A stretch of 64,000 nt of DNA from Companilactobacillus huachuanensis (GCF_005404815.1 NZ_BJDF01000005.1:1-64000), one strand, 5' to 3'; positions 25,432-34,911 are shown, counted from the stretch's first letter. A program made the numbers and translations. Notes: generated from the sequence alone by a model not told the origin.

Positions 25432-26461
25432 ATTTCACAATACCTAAATCAATCATTGACTGAGCCGTTGCGATAATTGAAGTTTTAGCAGAACGAGGAT
25501 TCCAGCCTAAGATTGATTTAGCTTTTTCATTACTAGTCTCTGCATAACCACCGACAATTGAAGCTATCATACGTAATTTAGGATTAGTGACTGCCGCAGC
25601 TTTGACCACTGCATTTGGTAATAATTTATTCGGTAAATTATCTGCATAGTCTGGAAAAGCTTCGCGTAAAATATTGGCAACATCCATCATTGATAAAGTT
25701 TCACCCGTCGTTGCTAAAAATCTTTCTCCATTGGCCTTTTTTGAAGTCATGGCTAAAATATGTAAGCTAGCAACATCTCGAACATCAACATAACCAGAGT
25801 TGACCTTTGGTAAAGCCTTGATTTTTCCTTCGAGCATTTCTTGAATTTGCACATTAGAATGAGAATACTTAGCAGAAAGAACTGGTCCCATTACTGCAAC
25901 AGGATTGACTGTCGCTAGTTCCAACCCTTGACCGTTTTTCCTAATGAAGTCCCAAGCAGCCATTTCTGACATTGTCTTGGATTTTTGATAAGGATGAATA
26001 TTTTTGGCGTCCAAATTAGTCCAATCCTTTTCAGTATAAGGTGTTGTTCGATTCTTATGACCTCCAAAAATAGCACCGTATGCTGAGGTCAAGACAACCC
26101 GTTTAATTCCGTTATCACGAGCCGCTTTTAAAACACGTACAACTCCATCAACTGCTGGGCGAATCATTTCCGATTCATTCTTGAAGTTAAGTTTAGGTGT
26201 TGGTGAAGCGACATGCATTACGTAGGTAGCGCCTGCCATGGTCTCTTCCCAATTGTCATCTGAAGTTAAATCTGCTTGAGAAAATGATAGATCAGTAAAA
26301 TCTGTGATTCCACCATTCATTAACATCTCTTTAACAATTTCTTCTTTAGCTTGTGAACGGACTGTTGTTCTGACGGCATAACCTTGCCCAAGTAATTGTA
26401 AAATAATGTGGATGGCGATAAATCCACTACCACCAGTTACGACGACTAATTGTTTTTTCAT
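25430..26461 (-). CDS. NAD(P)-dependent extended SDR reductase (dihydroflavonol reductase-like)
   Basis: The 343-residue protein begins with a Rossmann fold, MKKQLVVVTGGSGFIAIHII, holding the TGGxGFI nucleotide-binding loop. MHVASPTPKL near residue 85, VLTSAYGAIFGG near 123 and the active-site YQKSK near 158 mark the cinnamoyl-CoA/dihydroflavonol reductase-like extended SDRs, which reduce aldehydes or ketones. The third glycine is followed by IAIHI where family members usually have VAxH, a conservative change. It is divergent to a TetR regulator with a palindrome between them. Confidence 0.85.
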   Translation of the reverse strand: MKKQLVVVTGGSGFIAIHIILQLLGQGYAVRTTVRSQAKEEIVKEMLMNGGITDFTDLSFSQADLTSDDNWEETMAGATYVMHVASPTPKLNFKNESEMIRPAVDGVVRVLKAARDNGIKRVVLTSAYGAIFGGHKNRTTPYTEKDWTNLDAKNIHPYQKSKTMSEMAAWDFIRKNGQGLELATVNPVAVMGPVLSAKYSHSNVQIQEMLEGKIKALPKVNSGYVDVRDVASLHILAMTSKKANGERFLATTGETLSMMDVANILREAFPDYADNLPNKLLPNAVVKAAAVTNPKLRMIASIVGGYAETSNEKAKSILGWNPRSAKTSIIATAQSMIDLGIVK

Positions 26462-26504
26462 AATTGATATTTCTCCTTAAAATTCTTTGATTTAATTTAA
26501 CTAA

Positions 26505-26520
26505 CGTTGCACATGTAACG
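26505..26520. promoter_or_regulatory. Candidate TetR operator
   Basis: CGTTGCACATGTAACG is a 16-base imperfect palindrome (12 of 16 positions) between the divergent reductase and TetR genes. Confidence 0.4.
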
Positions 26521-26600
26521 CTTATGTGTTGTATATTAATAGCTAAGCAATCAATGCTCAAGTAAATCATGGACATCTGTGACAAAAAGGAGAAATTGTA

Positions 26601-27170
26601 ATGGCAGCTACCAATCATTCACGACAAATCAAACAAGATTCGCAAATTTATTTAATAACTGCGCTTTTACAAATATTAAAAAATAAAAATCTAAACGACA
26701 TCACAGTCACTCAAGTTGTCAAAAGGGCCGGAGTCAGTCGTATGGCATTCTATCGTAATTTTGAGACGTTAAACGACGTCTTAATTGCCTATTTCAAGCC
26801 TAAGATTGACGCTGAGTTTAATCTAATCATCAATAAAGTACCACCAGAAGAAAAGATTGCTGCCTTAGGAAACTTTTTTGCTGAAACATCTGACACCATG
26901 GAATTAGCAGTTAAAAGAAATTACGAATTTATCATTCAAAATATCTTCAAGGAAAATATGTTAAATTTTTATGATGCCGTCATTGATTGGAGTAATTTTT
27001 CTGCTATTCAAAAGAAGTATTGGACACGTTTTATGAGTGCTGGCGTCTATGCTATTTGGCGAGAGTGGCTAATTGACGGTCAAACAGATTCACTAAATGA
27101 TATCCACGTTTTACTGTCGGACTTTCAAACATCTACGCTCAAGGCCTTAAAGGCAGAAGAAAACTTTTGA
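26601..27170 (+). CDS. TetR/AcrR family transcriptional regulator
   Basis: The 189-residue protein has the N-terminal TetR helix-turn-helix (residues about 15-60, with DITVTQVVKRAGVSRMAFYR and NFETLNDVLIAY) and a helical ligand domain. The size is normal for the family. It is divergent from the SDR reductase, which is its likely target. An AAAGGAG site is eight bases before the ATG. It ends before a terminator shared with the convergent Dus gene. Confidence 0.9.
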   Translation: MAATNHSRQIKQDSQIYLITALLQILKNKNLNDITVTQVVKRAGVSRMAFYRNFETLNDVLIAYFKPKIDAEFNLIINKVPPEEKIAALGNFFAETSDTMELAVKRNYEFIIQNIFKENMLNFYDAVIDWSNFSAIQKKYWTRFMSAGVYAIWREWLIDGQTDSLNDIHVLLSDFQTSTLKALKAEENF

Positions 27171-27235
27171 TATAACCATGATTTTTTATAAATAAGTGAC
27201 ATATTAACGTTGTAGAATCGTTGAATTAGGCACAA

Positions 27236-27289
27236 AAAAGAAGCCATTTTTCACTTGGAAATATCCAAGTAAGAAATGACTCCTTTTTT
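27236..27289. terminator. Bidirectional terminator between TetR and dus genes
   Basis: GAAGCCATTTTTCACTTGG and CCAAGTAAGAAATGACTCC pair over most of their length, with an A run before and seven T residues after. It resembles the terminator at 5954-6016 in sequence. Confidence 0.75.
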
Positions 27290-27298
27290 TATCACTAA

Positions 27299-27545
27299 CT
27301 AAAGGTTGAAAGCTTGTGTGAGTATACCGTTTCCAGAGCTGAGCGTATTCAATTGCTGCGCGGAACGGTCCGAGCCAAAGTGTGGTCTCGTTACTCGGTT
27401 GCAAATGAATACTCTAAGCTCTTCCAACTAATTTATTTTTTTAATGGCACGATTGATAAAACGAAGAATTCTAATTATTCAAATAAATTAATTTTAGGTC
27501 TGTAACAGCAATGGTTATATTAATTTTTCGTCTTTCAACCTTCAG
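27299..27545 (-). repeat. Structured intergenic element, type A, copy 6 (internally deleted)
   Basis: Ends CTAAAGGTTGAAAG and CTTTCAACCTTCAG are both present, but the first and second hairpins are deleted, leaving 247 bp. Flanks TCACTAA and TCACTAG suggest a decayed target duplication. It lies between the dus 3' end and its terminator. Confidence 0.88.
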
Positions 27546-27576
27546 TCACTAGTTGTAAAAGGAATTATCCCGCCTA

Positions 27577-28572
27577 TTATTCGCCTGGATCAATTCGATC
27601 AACAACTGCTCGAGCCTCATCAGTTGTTTTTGTTTGCATTAAGTCATTTCGAATCGCTGAAGCACCCTTCATCCCACGAACGTAAATCTTAAAAAATCGT
27701 TGCAACGGTGCAAAGTGTCCCGGTATTCCCATGGCAACAAATTGGTCATATAAATCCAATTGATAACGCAAAAGTTCCAATAATTCATGACTCGAGTGTT
27801 CTCGTGGTTCTTTTTCAAAAGCATAAGGGTTCATGAAAATTCCACGGCCTATCATAATTCCATCGACACCAGGATGTTCATTTGCCAACTGAATTCCAGC
27901 TTGATAATCTTCAATGTCCCCATTGATCTGCAACAAAGTGTCAGGAGCATAAGCATCTCGCATCTGAACAAGTTCATCGATTAATTCATAGTGAGCGGGT
28001 ACTTTGCTCATTTCCTCACGGGTTCTGACATGAACGGTCAAAACGGGCACTTGTTGCTTCAAAAGGAATGGTATCCAAGTTTCCATCTCTTCTAATTGAC
28101 TGTAACCTAAACGTGTCTTAACACTGACAGGCAATCCACCTTGACGAGCTCCATCAATAATTTCTTTGGCTGTGTCAAAATGACGAATCAAATCACTACC
28201 GCTATGGTTTTTTATAACGGCAATATCAGGACAACCAGTATTGATATCAATTGCTTCATAACCTTGTTTAGCAACTTCTTTGGCAGCCTTAGCAAAGTCT
28301 TCACCGGAGTTACCCCACAATTGCACGATAGGCTTAGGATTTTCTTCGGGGTCAATATATAATCGTCCCTTTGCGGCTTCTTTAGCCAGCGGATGCGTAA
28401 TACTCAAGGCATTCGTAAATTCAGTATAAAAATTATCTGGTGCCGCAGCTTTCATAACTACTCGGCGAAAAACTGATCCCGTCACAGCTTCCATCGGTGC
28501 CAAGCTAAAGAAAGGACGATTCTCTTGCTTAGCCTTCTCTGCGATGCGATTCCAGTAGACTGACTGGGTCAC
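27577..28572 (-). CDS. tRNA-dihydrouridine synthase (paralogue 1)
   Basis: The GTG at 28572 is preferred: GGAAGTGAG precedes it and the start then aligns with the paralogue at 43402. Dus enzymes use FMN and NADPH to reduce uridines in the tRNA D loop. The 331-residue protein shows the FMN-barrel start FFSLAPMEAVTGSVFRR, the catalytic Cys in DINTGCPD, then KTRLGY and INGDIEDYQAG, and the phosphate-binding GIMIGRGIFMNPYAF. A second copy with about the same length lies at 43402-44400, so two Dus proteins of this type occur within 16 kb. Confidence 0.92.
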   Translation of the reverse strand: MTQSVYWNRIAEKAKQENRPFFSLAPMEAVTGSVFRRVVMKAAAPDNFYTEFTNALSITHPLAKEAAKGRLYIDPEENPKPIVQLWGNSGEDFAKAAKEVAKQGYEAIDINTGCPDIAVIKNHSGSDLIRHFDTAKEIIDGARQGGLPVSVKTRLGYSQLEEMETWIPFLLKQQVPVLTVHVRTREEMSKVPAHYELIDELVQMRDAYAPDTLLQINGDIEDYQAGIQLANEHPGVDGIMIGRGIFMNPYAFEKEPREHSSHELLELLRYQLDLYDQFVAMGIPGHFAPLQRFFKIYVRGMKGASAIRNDLMQTKTTDEARAVVDRIDPGE

Positions 28573-28698
28573 ATTCTCACTTCCAATCAAAATTAATTAC
28601 AATACTATCAACTATAACGGTAATTTAGAAGTTTAGGCAAGCATTATGTTCAAAAGTACTGTTAAAAATTATGGGAGATATTGTAAAGTGTGTGGGGC

Positions 28699-28942
28699 TT
28701 GCCGTTTCCAGAGCTGGGAGTATTCAATTGCTGCGCGGAACGGCCCGAGCCTGGGAAGCGGTCTCTGACCTCGGTTGAAGCCTCGCAAAACCCGCGAGTC
28801 TTCAACGCGCCCGGTGATGTAAGGACTAAAGTCCTAACATCACTTTCGCTGCAAATGAATACTCTCAGCTCTTCCAACTAGTTTAATTTTTTATGGCAGC
28901 AACATAATGATTAGATTAATTTTTTCACTTTTCAACCCTCAG
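28699..28942 (-). repeat. Structured intergenic element, type A, copy 7 (one end lost)
   Basis: The inverse-oriented core starts GCCGTTTCCAGAGCTGGGAG. The outer end CTTTTCAACCCTCAG is present at the right, but no matching end is found at the left. The outer stem has one G-T pair. It lies between the isomerase 3' end and the dus start, with no separate terminator seen. Confidence 0.85.
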
Positions 28943-29008
28943 TTCTAAACTAAATTTTCCAAATAGATTAGTTATTCCAAAAGCAGTTATTATCTAGTAC
29001 CACTAGCA

Positions 29009-29785
29009 TTATAAATATTTTTTTAAACAATTAAACCCTTCAATCATTAAATCCATTGAATCACCTAACTCAGTTGCCTCTGGTTCGATAACTAAATATT
29101 TTGTACCGGATATTTTTGCTGCTTCAACTATTTCTGCCCAATTATTTTCATCTTGGTTATCATCGAAATCAATCTCATACCCTTTCGACTTTGAAAGCGG
29201 TTTGCAATGAATAAATGGAACTCGGTCATGCATTCTTCTAATCTCTTTTTGAGGTATTAAGCCGCCCTCAAGACAGTTTCCTGTATCGATTTCAAAATTG
29301 ACCGTAGAAGAAACTTCTTGAACTAGAATTTCATAGGACGTCTTTAATCCTTCTACCTTTTCTCCAAAATCATAATCATGTGTGTGATAAGTAAGATCCA
29401 GATTAATCTTTCTCAAGGTTTGATTCATCTCATCAATTCTTTTGACATGTCTCTCCCAAGTATCAATCGTATTTTCATTTACCTTATGCCCAGATTCCCA
29501 GGGTCCTCCAAGGGCAGCAATTATTATATGTTGATTGCCTAATTCCTGCTGATATTGAATCACATTTTGCAACCCACCATTTTGCATTAGTCGCCAAGGC
29601 ACTTGATATCCAGAAATTTTTAAACCACTATTTTGAATCATGTTTTTCAATTCATTCGCTGGAAAAATTGGATCACCGTACAACTCTATTCCCGAAAATC
29701 CAGATTGCTTTAATTTAAACAGTGTTTCTTGCGGATTTAATTTAAAATAATCTAAAATCGGAAATAGCTCTGCTGAAATTTGCAT
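29009..29785 (-). CDS. Sugar phosphate isomerase/epimerase (xylose isomerase-like TIM barrel)
   Basis: The 258-residue protein follows the AP endonuclease 2/xylose isomerase-like barrel pattern: SAELFPILDYFKLNPQETLF, GFSGIELYG, YHTHDYDFGEK, NFEIDTGNCLEGG, and LVIEPEATELG at the expected strand ends. His, Asp and Glu in these blocks would bind a metal. Such enzymes interconvert sugars or cyclitols. ATG 29785 is used, with GGAG upstream. It is the last gene of the ROK-GH9-PTS operon, separated by eight bases from the PTS gene, so it probably acts on a sugar released by that pathway. Confidence 0.82.
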   Translation of the reverse strand: MQISAELFPILDYFKLNPQETLFKLKQSGFSGIELYGDPIFPANELKNMIQNSGLKISGYQVPWRLMQNGGLQNVIQYQQELGNQHIIIAALGGPWESGHKVNENTIDTWERHVKRIDEMNQTLRKINLDLTYHTHDYDFGEKVEGLKTSYEILVQEVSSTVNFEIDTGNCLEGGLIPQKEIRRMHDRVPFIHCKPLSKSKGYEIDFDDNQDENNWAEIVEAAKISGTKYLVIEPEATELGDSMDLMIEGFNCLKKYL

Positions 29786-29796
29786 CAAAACATCTC

Positions 29797-31089
29797 CTAT
29801 GATGGGTCTTTTACTCTATTGGCAGCGTATACAAATGGCAAGTAAATGAATACCCCTGCGATGATAATTACGATTTGCAAAACTGATGCTCGCCAGTCTC
29901 CACCTGTTGCTAAAAATCCTGAAAGAATGGCTGGTGTGACCCATGGAACGACAACATATGTTTTGGCAACTAATCCGAAAGCTGTCGCAAAATATGCTAA
30001 CGTTGATGAACAAATTGGCACTAATACATAAGGAATTGCTAGAATCGGATTAAAGACAACTGGCAAACCAAACAAGAGTGGTTCACTAATATTAAATAAC
30101 GCTGGCACTGCCCCAATCTTGGCAATGGATCGATAATTAGCTTTATGAGAACCAATAAAAATTGCAATAACTAATGAAATCATCGTGATGTAAATATAAC
30201 AATCCACGTATGGCTGAGTAACAATATTAGGTGCAACCTTGCCTGCTTTGACCGCAGACATATTTTGTTGAAATGCCGTTAATAAAATTGGACTTGAAAC
30301 AGCACCCAAGACAAAATCACCATGAATACCAACAGTAAATAGCAAACATGTTAAGAATCCATAGAAAGTAATACCAAAGTAGTTTTGGAAGCCACCAACA
30401 AGTGGAGCCTGTAAAATTTTGATCATCAAATCTGGTACGTTCATCCCTGTTAATGCCACGATAGTTTCTTCAAAGATACCAAAAATAGAAATAACGAATA
30501 GTGCGGGAATTAAACCATTAAATGAGTTTGCAATTGCCGGTGGAACGCCATCAGGCATTGAAATTTTAAGCTTATCACTTTTACTGATCCATTCTAATAA
30601 TCGAGTAGCAATTAACGCCGCAAAAATGCCCAAGAACATCCCTTCTGCTGATGTCTGTGTTTGAGTCAATACCGCCGAAGCTTTAAATGCTTTACCACTA
30701 TTACTAGTAATTGTAATTATATTGGGAATCAGCGTCACAAGTGCAGCCACCGAAATAACGCCATCCAAAACGCCGTCTGACCCCAACTGCTTTCCCAAAT
30801 AGTAACCAATGAGAAATGTTACGATCAATCCCATCATTCCTAAGGTTCCGTTATATGCCTGAATACCAATATTAGTAATGAACTGCCGGCCCGGAATATT
30901 CTTAAATAAACCAATTTTAGGATCCAATAACAAATTATTAATTAGAACAAAGAATGACGCAATAATTGTTAGTGGTAACGCCGCTCCGAAAGCATCACGA
31001 ATTGAAATGATATATTTGTTAGCTGTTAATTTACCTGAAAAACTCGACAGTTTAGTAATAAATGCAGAATCCGTTCCCTCTTTTGACAT
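29797..31089 (-). CDS. PTS lactose/cellobiose/chitobiose family IIC component
   Basis: This 430-residue membrane permease has about ten hydrophobic segments. Typical blocks are SIRDAFGAALPLTIIASFFV near the N-terminus, the GIHGDFVLGAV loop around residue 255, and the FNISEPLLFGLPVVFNP block near residue 330, whose NxxEP motif binds sugar. The family imports beta-linked disaccharides. No IIA or IIB of this family is encoded nearby, so those parts must come from elsewhere. Position between GH9 and an isomerase, near a chitosanase, suggests glucosamine oligosaccharides as substrate; cellobiose is the main alternative. Confidence 0.9.
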   Translation of the reverse strand: MSKEGTDSAFITKLSSFSGKLTANKYIISIRDAFGAALPLTIIASFFVLINNLLLDPKIGLFKNIPGRQFITNIGIQAYNGTLGMMGLIVTFLIGYYLGKQLGSDGVLDGVISVAALVTLIPNIITITSNSGKAFKASAVLTQTQTSAEGMFLGIFAALIATRLLEWISKSDKLKISMPDGVPPAIANSFNGLIPALFVISIFGIFEETIVALTGMNVPDLMIKILQAPLVGGFQNYFGITFYGFLTCLLFTVGIHGDFVLGAVSSPILLTAFQQNMSAVKAGKVAPNIVTQPYVDCYIYITMISLVIAIFIGSHKANYRSIAKIGAVPALFNISEPLLFGLPVVFNPILAIPYVLVPICSSTLAYFATAFGLVAKTYVVVPWVTPAILSGFLATGGDWRASVLQIVIIIAGVFIYLPFVYAANRVKDPS

Positions 31090-31111
31090 AACCCTATCCT
31101 CACTTTTCCTT

Positions 31112-33448
31112 TTAAATTATTTCTGCAATTAAACTCAGCCATTTTCCAGCATTACTAATCCAAACTTCTTTATACGTGGCATTACTGAATCGTGGCCAAT
31201 ATGGTTCATCGTTATTATCTTTAGTTTCAATTCCCACTGGAATCTCGCCAATCATTTCACCAGACGAGACTGAATATTGTGACTCATAATGAGCACCTAA
31301 TCCATAAATCAAAGATTGTGAAAATGGATTCTCACCTGTTAACCACTGCAACTGATTGACAGCCAATTGAATTAATTTTTTATTCTTCAAAAATTGTCCC
31401 ACTATTGCGGCCGAACGACCTGTTGCTAAGATAATCCCGTTATTTCCTCGAAATGAGAACCAAACAGGAAATCTTCTGATATATAAATGTGGCGCTATCT
31501 TCACTCCTTGTAATAATTGTTGCTTAAAATCCATTTTGGCTGATTCATCAATCAGTAAATTCTGTTTATAAAAGCTAGCTTGATCTTCAGACTCATCGTC
31601 ACGATAAATTCCTGAAGAAATCATCGGATAAGGTGAGGTAAATTTTTGTAAATATAATAAATAATTTCCATATAACTTTGTACTTTCAAGCCACTTAGCG
31701 TCATCAGAATTGTTTTCGCTCAATACTACTAACGCTTCACCATAAATATTCTCCCGTGATTGATGGTTAAAATGTTGAAAAACTAAATGATTCGCATCAC
31801 GATAAAAGGCGCCCATTAATTTTGTGCCATCATCTAACTTCAAACCTTTAGTCTCTTGACATAACAATAATTTTTCCCCGAATTTTTCACTCAGCTTCAA
31901 ATATTCAGCCAACTTCGTTCTTTGATACAACAAACCTGCCGCCCAGGCAACTGTCGCATTGTAAAGACTTGGCGAAGTATTGTAGGTATGCTCCCACATG
32001 ATTGGCTCTTTCAAGTAAGGCGTTTTTTCAAACTGATCTTTGGCAAACTGAAAATCTGCCTTCGAAATATCTAATAAACGTTTTTTCCATACACTGTCAT
32101 TAATTAACGCTGATGCCTTTGCAAACAACCCCGCAAACAAAAAATTCTCATACGGATTATTATGCACACGAGCCTGAGCATCATCCATTGTGCCGATTCG
32201 ATTATCAGTCCATCGCGAAACCCCGGCACTAGTAGCTCGATAGCCATCTCCAAACCGAGTTTTGATCACAAAATCTAGTCCCCACATAGCTTCTTCAACT
32301 AATCTTTTGGCTAACTTAGGTTCTGTTTTTTCATATTTGTTAGCAATTTCTAATAAACTAACCGCAACCTCACCGGTATGAACTGTTTGTTGAGATAAAT
32401 CACCCGCATCATGCCACCCACCGTTAAAGCTGGTAATATGCCCATCATGTTTAGCAATTACATCAGTATGGCAAATTCCATGAATTCCAGGAACCGGGTA
32501 ACCACAGCGTTCTGAATATATAAAATTCAAAACTTTATAGACTGACTCTGTCCAGAGACTTAATGAATCATTAATTTTAAATGGATAAGACTTTAATTTT
32601 CCAATAATAATTTGATACTTGCCGGGTTTTTCAAGTACAGAAAAATCTGCAATCGCCACTAAATCAGTAGTTTCTTGGTCATCATCTAATCTAACCTGAC
32701 CTTCAAAAACGACTTGTTGTGATTCATCAATTATTTGATATGCGGTACCGACTTTTACATCGACTAAAATCTTTTTATTTGCCTTAGATGCGAATCCAAC
32801 TTGTGTTTGACTAAAATGATTAGAAGTTAATTTCCAGCCGATATTAATTTCAGATTTTTGGGAAATTGCTAGTTTGAAATCAGTCAATTTTAAGTCAATC
32901 TGTCCTGGCAAGTTTAAATATGATCCATTCGCTGAACTGGAAATATCTAATCCCGTGATAGAATCCCTTGGTAAGCCAGTTAAATCAACTCGATATTGAT
33001 TCTTTCCAGGTTTAAGATTCAAATTGTGGAATCCATCACGTAAATATTTATCGGGAATTTTTTCCTTCCCATTATTTTTAAAAGCAATTGTTACGGCAGG
33101 ATTAATGATATTTCGAGAACAGTTGTCAACTTTGAAAAGTAAATAATTATAACGTTCCCAATTCTCATTCTTCAAATCCATATGTGCTGTCACGCTGCCA
33201 TACTGAATATAATCCCCATCAGCGGGTGCCCCTTTAGGCCAAGTATCATAGCGTGAATCTGAAAGCAGGCGCACATCTTCAGTATTTTTTGTAATCACCT
33301 TGCCCCTATCACGTTGTTCCCAATGACAATTACTGCTATTTAATGGAAAATTGGTTTGTTCAATAATATTTATTTTTTGGGAATTATCTTTTACCCTTAA
33401 TGGTTCGTGTAAATCATTTGTTGAATCCAGCACATCATTTACATTCAT
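31112..33448 (-). CDS. Glycoside hydrolase family 9, cytoplasmic (candidate exo-beta-glucosaminidase)
   Basis: The 778-residue enzyme has an N-terminal beta-sandwich region (residues about 40-200), an Ig-like linker domain (about 205-295, the CelD_N type) and a GH9 barrel from about 300. The catalytic Asp pair lies in GGWHDAGD (343-350), and the proton donor is probably Glu761 in YKEVWISNAGKWL at the C-terminus. There is no signal peptide, so it should work on imported sugar. GH9 includes cellulases, cellobiosidases and intracellular exo-beta-D-glucosaminidases; the last fits this locus best. GH9 is uncommon in lactobacilli. GGAGG precedes the ATG, three bases after the ROK stop. Confidence 0.88.
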   Translation of the reverse strand: MNVNDVLDSTNDLHEPLRVKDNSQKINIIEQTNFPLNSSNCHWEQRDRGKVITKNTEDVRLLSDSRYDTWPKGAPADGDYIQYGSVTAHMDLKNENWERYNYLLFKVDNCSRNIINPAVTIAFKNNGKEKIPDKYLRDGFHNLNLKPGKNQYRVDLTGLPRDSITGLDISSSANGSYLNLPGQIDLKLTDFKLAISQKSEINIGWKLTSNHFSQTQVGFASKANKKILVDVKVGTAYQIIDESQQVVFEGQVRLDDDQETTDLVAIADFSVLEKPGKYQIIIGKLKSYPFKINDSLSLWTESVYKVLNFIYSERCGYPVPGIHGICHTDVIAKHDGHITSFNGGWHDAGDLSQQTVHTGEVAVSLLEIANKYEKTEPKLAKRLVEEAMWGLDFVIKTRFGDGYRATSAGVSRWTDNRIGTMDDAQARVHNNPYENFLFAGLFAKASALINDSVWKKRLLDISKADFQFAKDQFEKTPYLKEPIMWEHTYNTSPSLYNATVAWAAGLLYQRTKLAEYLKLSEKFGEKLLLCQETKGLKLDDGTKLMGAFYRDANHLVFQHFNHQSRENIYGEALVVLSENNSDDAKWLESTKLYGNYLLYLQKFTSPYPMISSGIYRDDESEDQASFYKQNLLIDESAKMDFKQQLLQGVKIAPHLYIRRFPVWFSFRGNNGIILATGRSAAIVGQFLKNKKLIQLAVNQLQWLTGENPFSQSLIYGLGAHYESQYSVSSGEMIGEIPVGIETKDNNDEPYWPRFSNATYKEVWISNAGKWLSLIAEII

Positions 33449-33451
33449 GAC

Positions 33452-34405
33452 CTATTCCTCCAATCTGCTAAAACCATGTAACCCTGCACCACGAAGTGCA
33501 ATTAAATTTGGATCAAGACTACTATTCTTAACTCCTAAACTGATAAAACGCATCGTAGATTGGTTTTCTAGTAAGGGGTCTAAATGTCGCAATAACCAGC
33601 CATCATTAGTTACTCCGCCACCAAGAATGATAGCTTCAGGATCGGTTACTCTGACCATATTCATTACTAAAGTTGCAATTCCCTTTAAAGCTGTACCCAC
33701 AACTTCGACAGCCACAGGATCTTTTTTATCATATGCCGCAAATAACTTATCAGTCCCAATTCGTCCACTTGCATCAATACTTAATTGTGAATTTGGATGG
33801 GAGCTCAATAAATCTTTGGCACGATTGCTCATCCCTAAACCAGATGCTAATGGTTCAACACAACCATATCGACCGCAAATACACTTAACACTGCTATTCA
33901 TATCGACCACCATATGCCCAATTTCACCCGCATCAAAATGTTTACCGTTGATGATTTCACCGTTGATAACCATTCGACCAGCTATGCCAGTACCAATATT
34001 CAAATAAATAAAGTTTTTGGTAACGTTGCCAATTCCAAGCATTAATTCAGCTTCAGTTGCACAATAAACATCATTGGCGGCATAAACCGGTAACTTGAAT
34101 TCCTTTGATAACTTCTGTGCTAATTCAATATGCTCAGCTTTTGTAGGGTCAATTTCAAACCAATCCCCATTTTTCTCATTAATTCGACCAACGGCACTGA
34201 TACTAATAGCTCTAATTTGTTGAAGTGAACCTGAAGTCGCAAAGTAATTTTTCAAGGCCACTCTTATTCCTTCATAGGCACTGGATTGTGAAGATACATC
34301 TGAATGATATTTTTTCTGCGTCAAAACTTTCCCATCTGCAGAAACTTCTCCAATCAGAATCTTAGTTCCACCCAGATCAACCGATAAAATTGTTTCATTT
34401 TCCAT
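33452..34405 (-). CDS. ROK family sugar kinase
   Basis: ATG 34405 is chosen: GGAAGTGA is five bases upstream and the frame then starts MENETILSVDLGGTKILIG. The 317-residue protein has the ATP-binding DLGGTK near residue 10, LNIGTGIAGRMVINGEI and GEIGHMV, and the zinc-binding CICGRYGCVEPLASG near residue 170. It has no DNA-binding domain, so it is a kinase and not a NagC/XylR repressor. A role in phosphorylating glucosamine or glucose released by GH9 is likely. It is the first gene of the operon and its 5' region holds the LacI operators. Confidence 0.88.
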   Translation of the reverse strand: MENETILSVDLGGTKILIGEVSADGKVLTQKKYHSDVSSQSSAYEGIRVALKNYFATSGSLQQIRAISISAVGRINEKNGDWFEIDPTKAEHIELAQKLSKEFKLPVYAANDVYCATEAELMLGIGNVTKNFIYLNIGTGIAGRMVINGEIINGKHFDAGEIGHMVVDMNSSVKCICGRYGCVEPLASGLGMSNRAKDLLSSHPNSQLSIDASGRIGTDKLFAAYDKKDPVAVEVVGTALKGIATLVMNMVRVTDPEAIILGGGVTNDGWLLRHLDPLLENQSTMRFISLGVKNSSLDPNLIALRGAGLHGFSRLEE

Positions 34406-34426
34406 TAATGTCACTTCCGTACGTTC

Positions 34427-34440
34427 TGATAACGTTGTCA
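34427..34440. promoter_or_regulatory. LacI-family operator 1
   Basis: TGATAACGTTGTCA is a palindrome with one mismatched pair and a central CG, typical of LacI/GalR regulators. It lies upstream of the ROK start. The LacI gene at 34946 is the obvious candidate protein. Confidence 0.65.
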
Positions 34441-34444
34441 AATA

Positions 34445-34458
34445 TAAAAACGCTTTCA
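34445..34458 (-). promoter_or_regulatory. cre-like site upstream of the ROK operon
   Basis: On the minus strand TGAAAGCGTTTTTA matches the cre consensus at 13 of 14 positions. It is four bases from the first LacI operator. Confidence 0.6.
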
Positions 34459-34519
34459 TTTATTTACGAGTCAATAATATATCGGTAATACAACGCTGTC
34501 AATATAATTATTAGCTTTT

Positions 34520-34533
34520 TGAAAACGTTATCA
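34520..34533. promoter_or_regulatory. LacI-family operator 2
   Basis: TGAAAACGTTATCA shares TGAnAACGTTnTCA with operator 1, with centres 93 bases apart, a spacing that could allow looping. It also resembles cre, so CcpA binding is an alternative. Confidence 0.6.
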
Positions 34534-34602
34534 AAAAACTATTGAAATTACCGAATAACTGCAATACACTAAATTCATAAAACGTATTTAATTAACACAT
34601 GG

Positions 34603-34618
34603 TGGTGCTAGTTAACAA
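34603..34618 (+). repeat. Solitary end sequence of the type B element
   Basis: TGGTGCTAGTTAACAA matches the inverted right end of the element at 47870-48154 at 15 of 16 positions. No partner end is seen nearby. Confidence 0.45.
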
Positions 34619-34692
34619 TTTATCGCAAACATCCGCATAAATTGTATTTGGCAAATTAAAATTTAAAACAAGCCGGAAATAATATCATCAAA

Positions 34693-34911
34693 AATATTCC
34701 TGTTATTAAAAAAATAAACTAGTTGGAAGAGCTGAGAGTATTCATTTGCAGCGAAAGTGGCGTTAGAGCTTTAGCTCTTACACCACCGGGCGCGTTGAAG
34801 CCTTACCGGTATTTGGTAAGGCTTCAACCGAGGTTCGAGACCGCACTTTGGCTCGGGCCGTTCCGCGCAGCAAATGAATACTCTCAGCTCTGGAAACGGC
34901 ATACTTAACTA
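34693..34911 (+). repeat. Structured intergenic element, type A, copy 8 (core)
   Basis: The core is complete, with part of the left arm but no terminal inverted repeats. The second hairpin reads GTTGAAGCCTTACC/GGTAAGGCTTCAAC, fully paired and different from the CTCGC/GCGAG allele of other copies. It ends 35 bases before the LacI start. Confidence 0.88.

Noticed and set aside
33452-34405. ROK protein as a NagC/XylR-type repressor
   Set aside because: There is no N-terminal helix-turn-helix domain. The protein starts directly at the ATP-binding strand.
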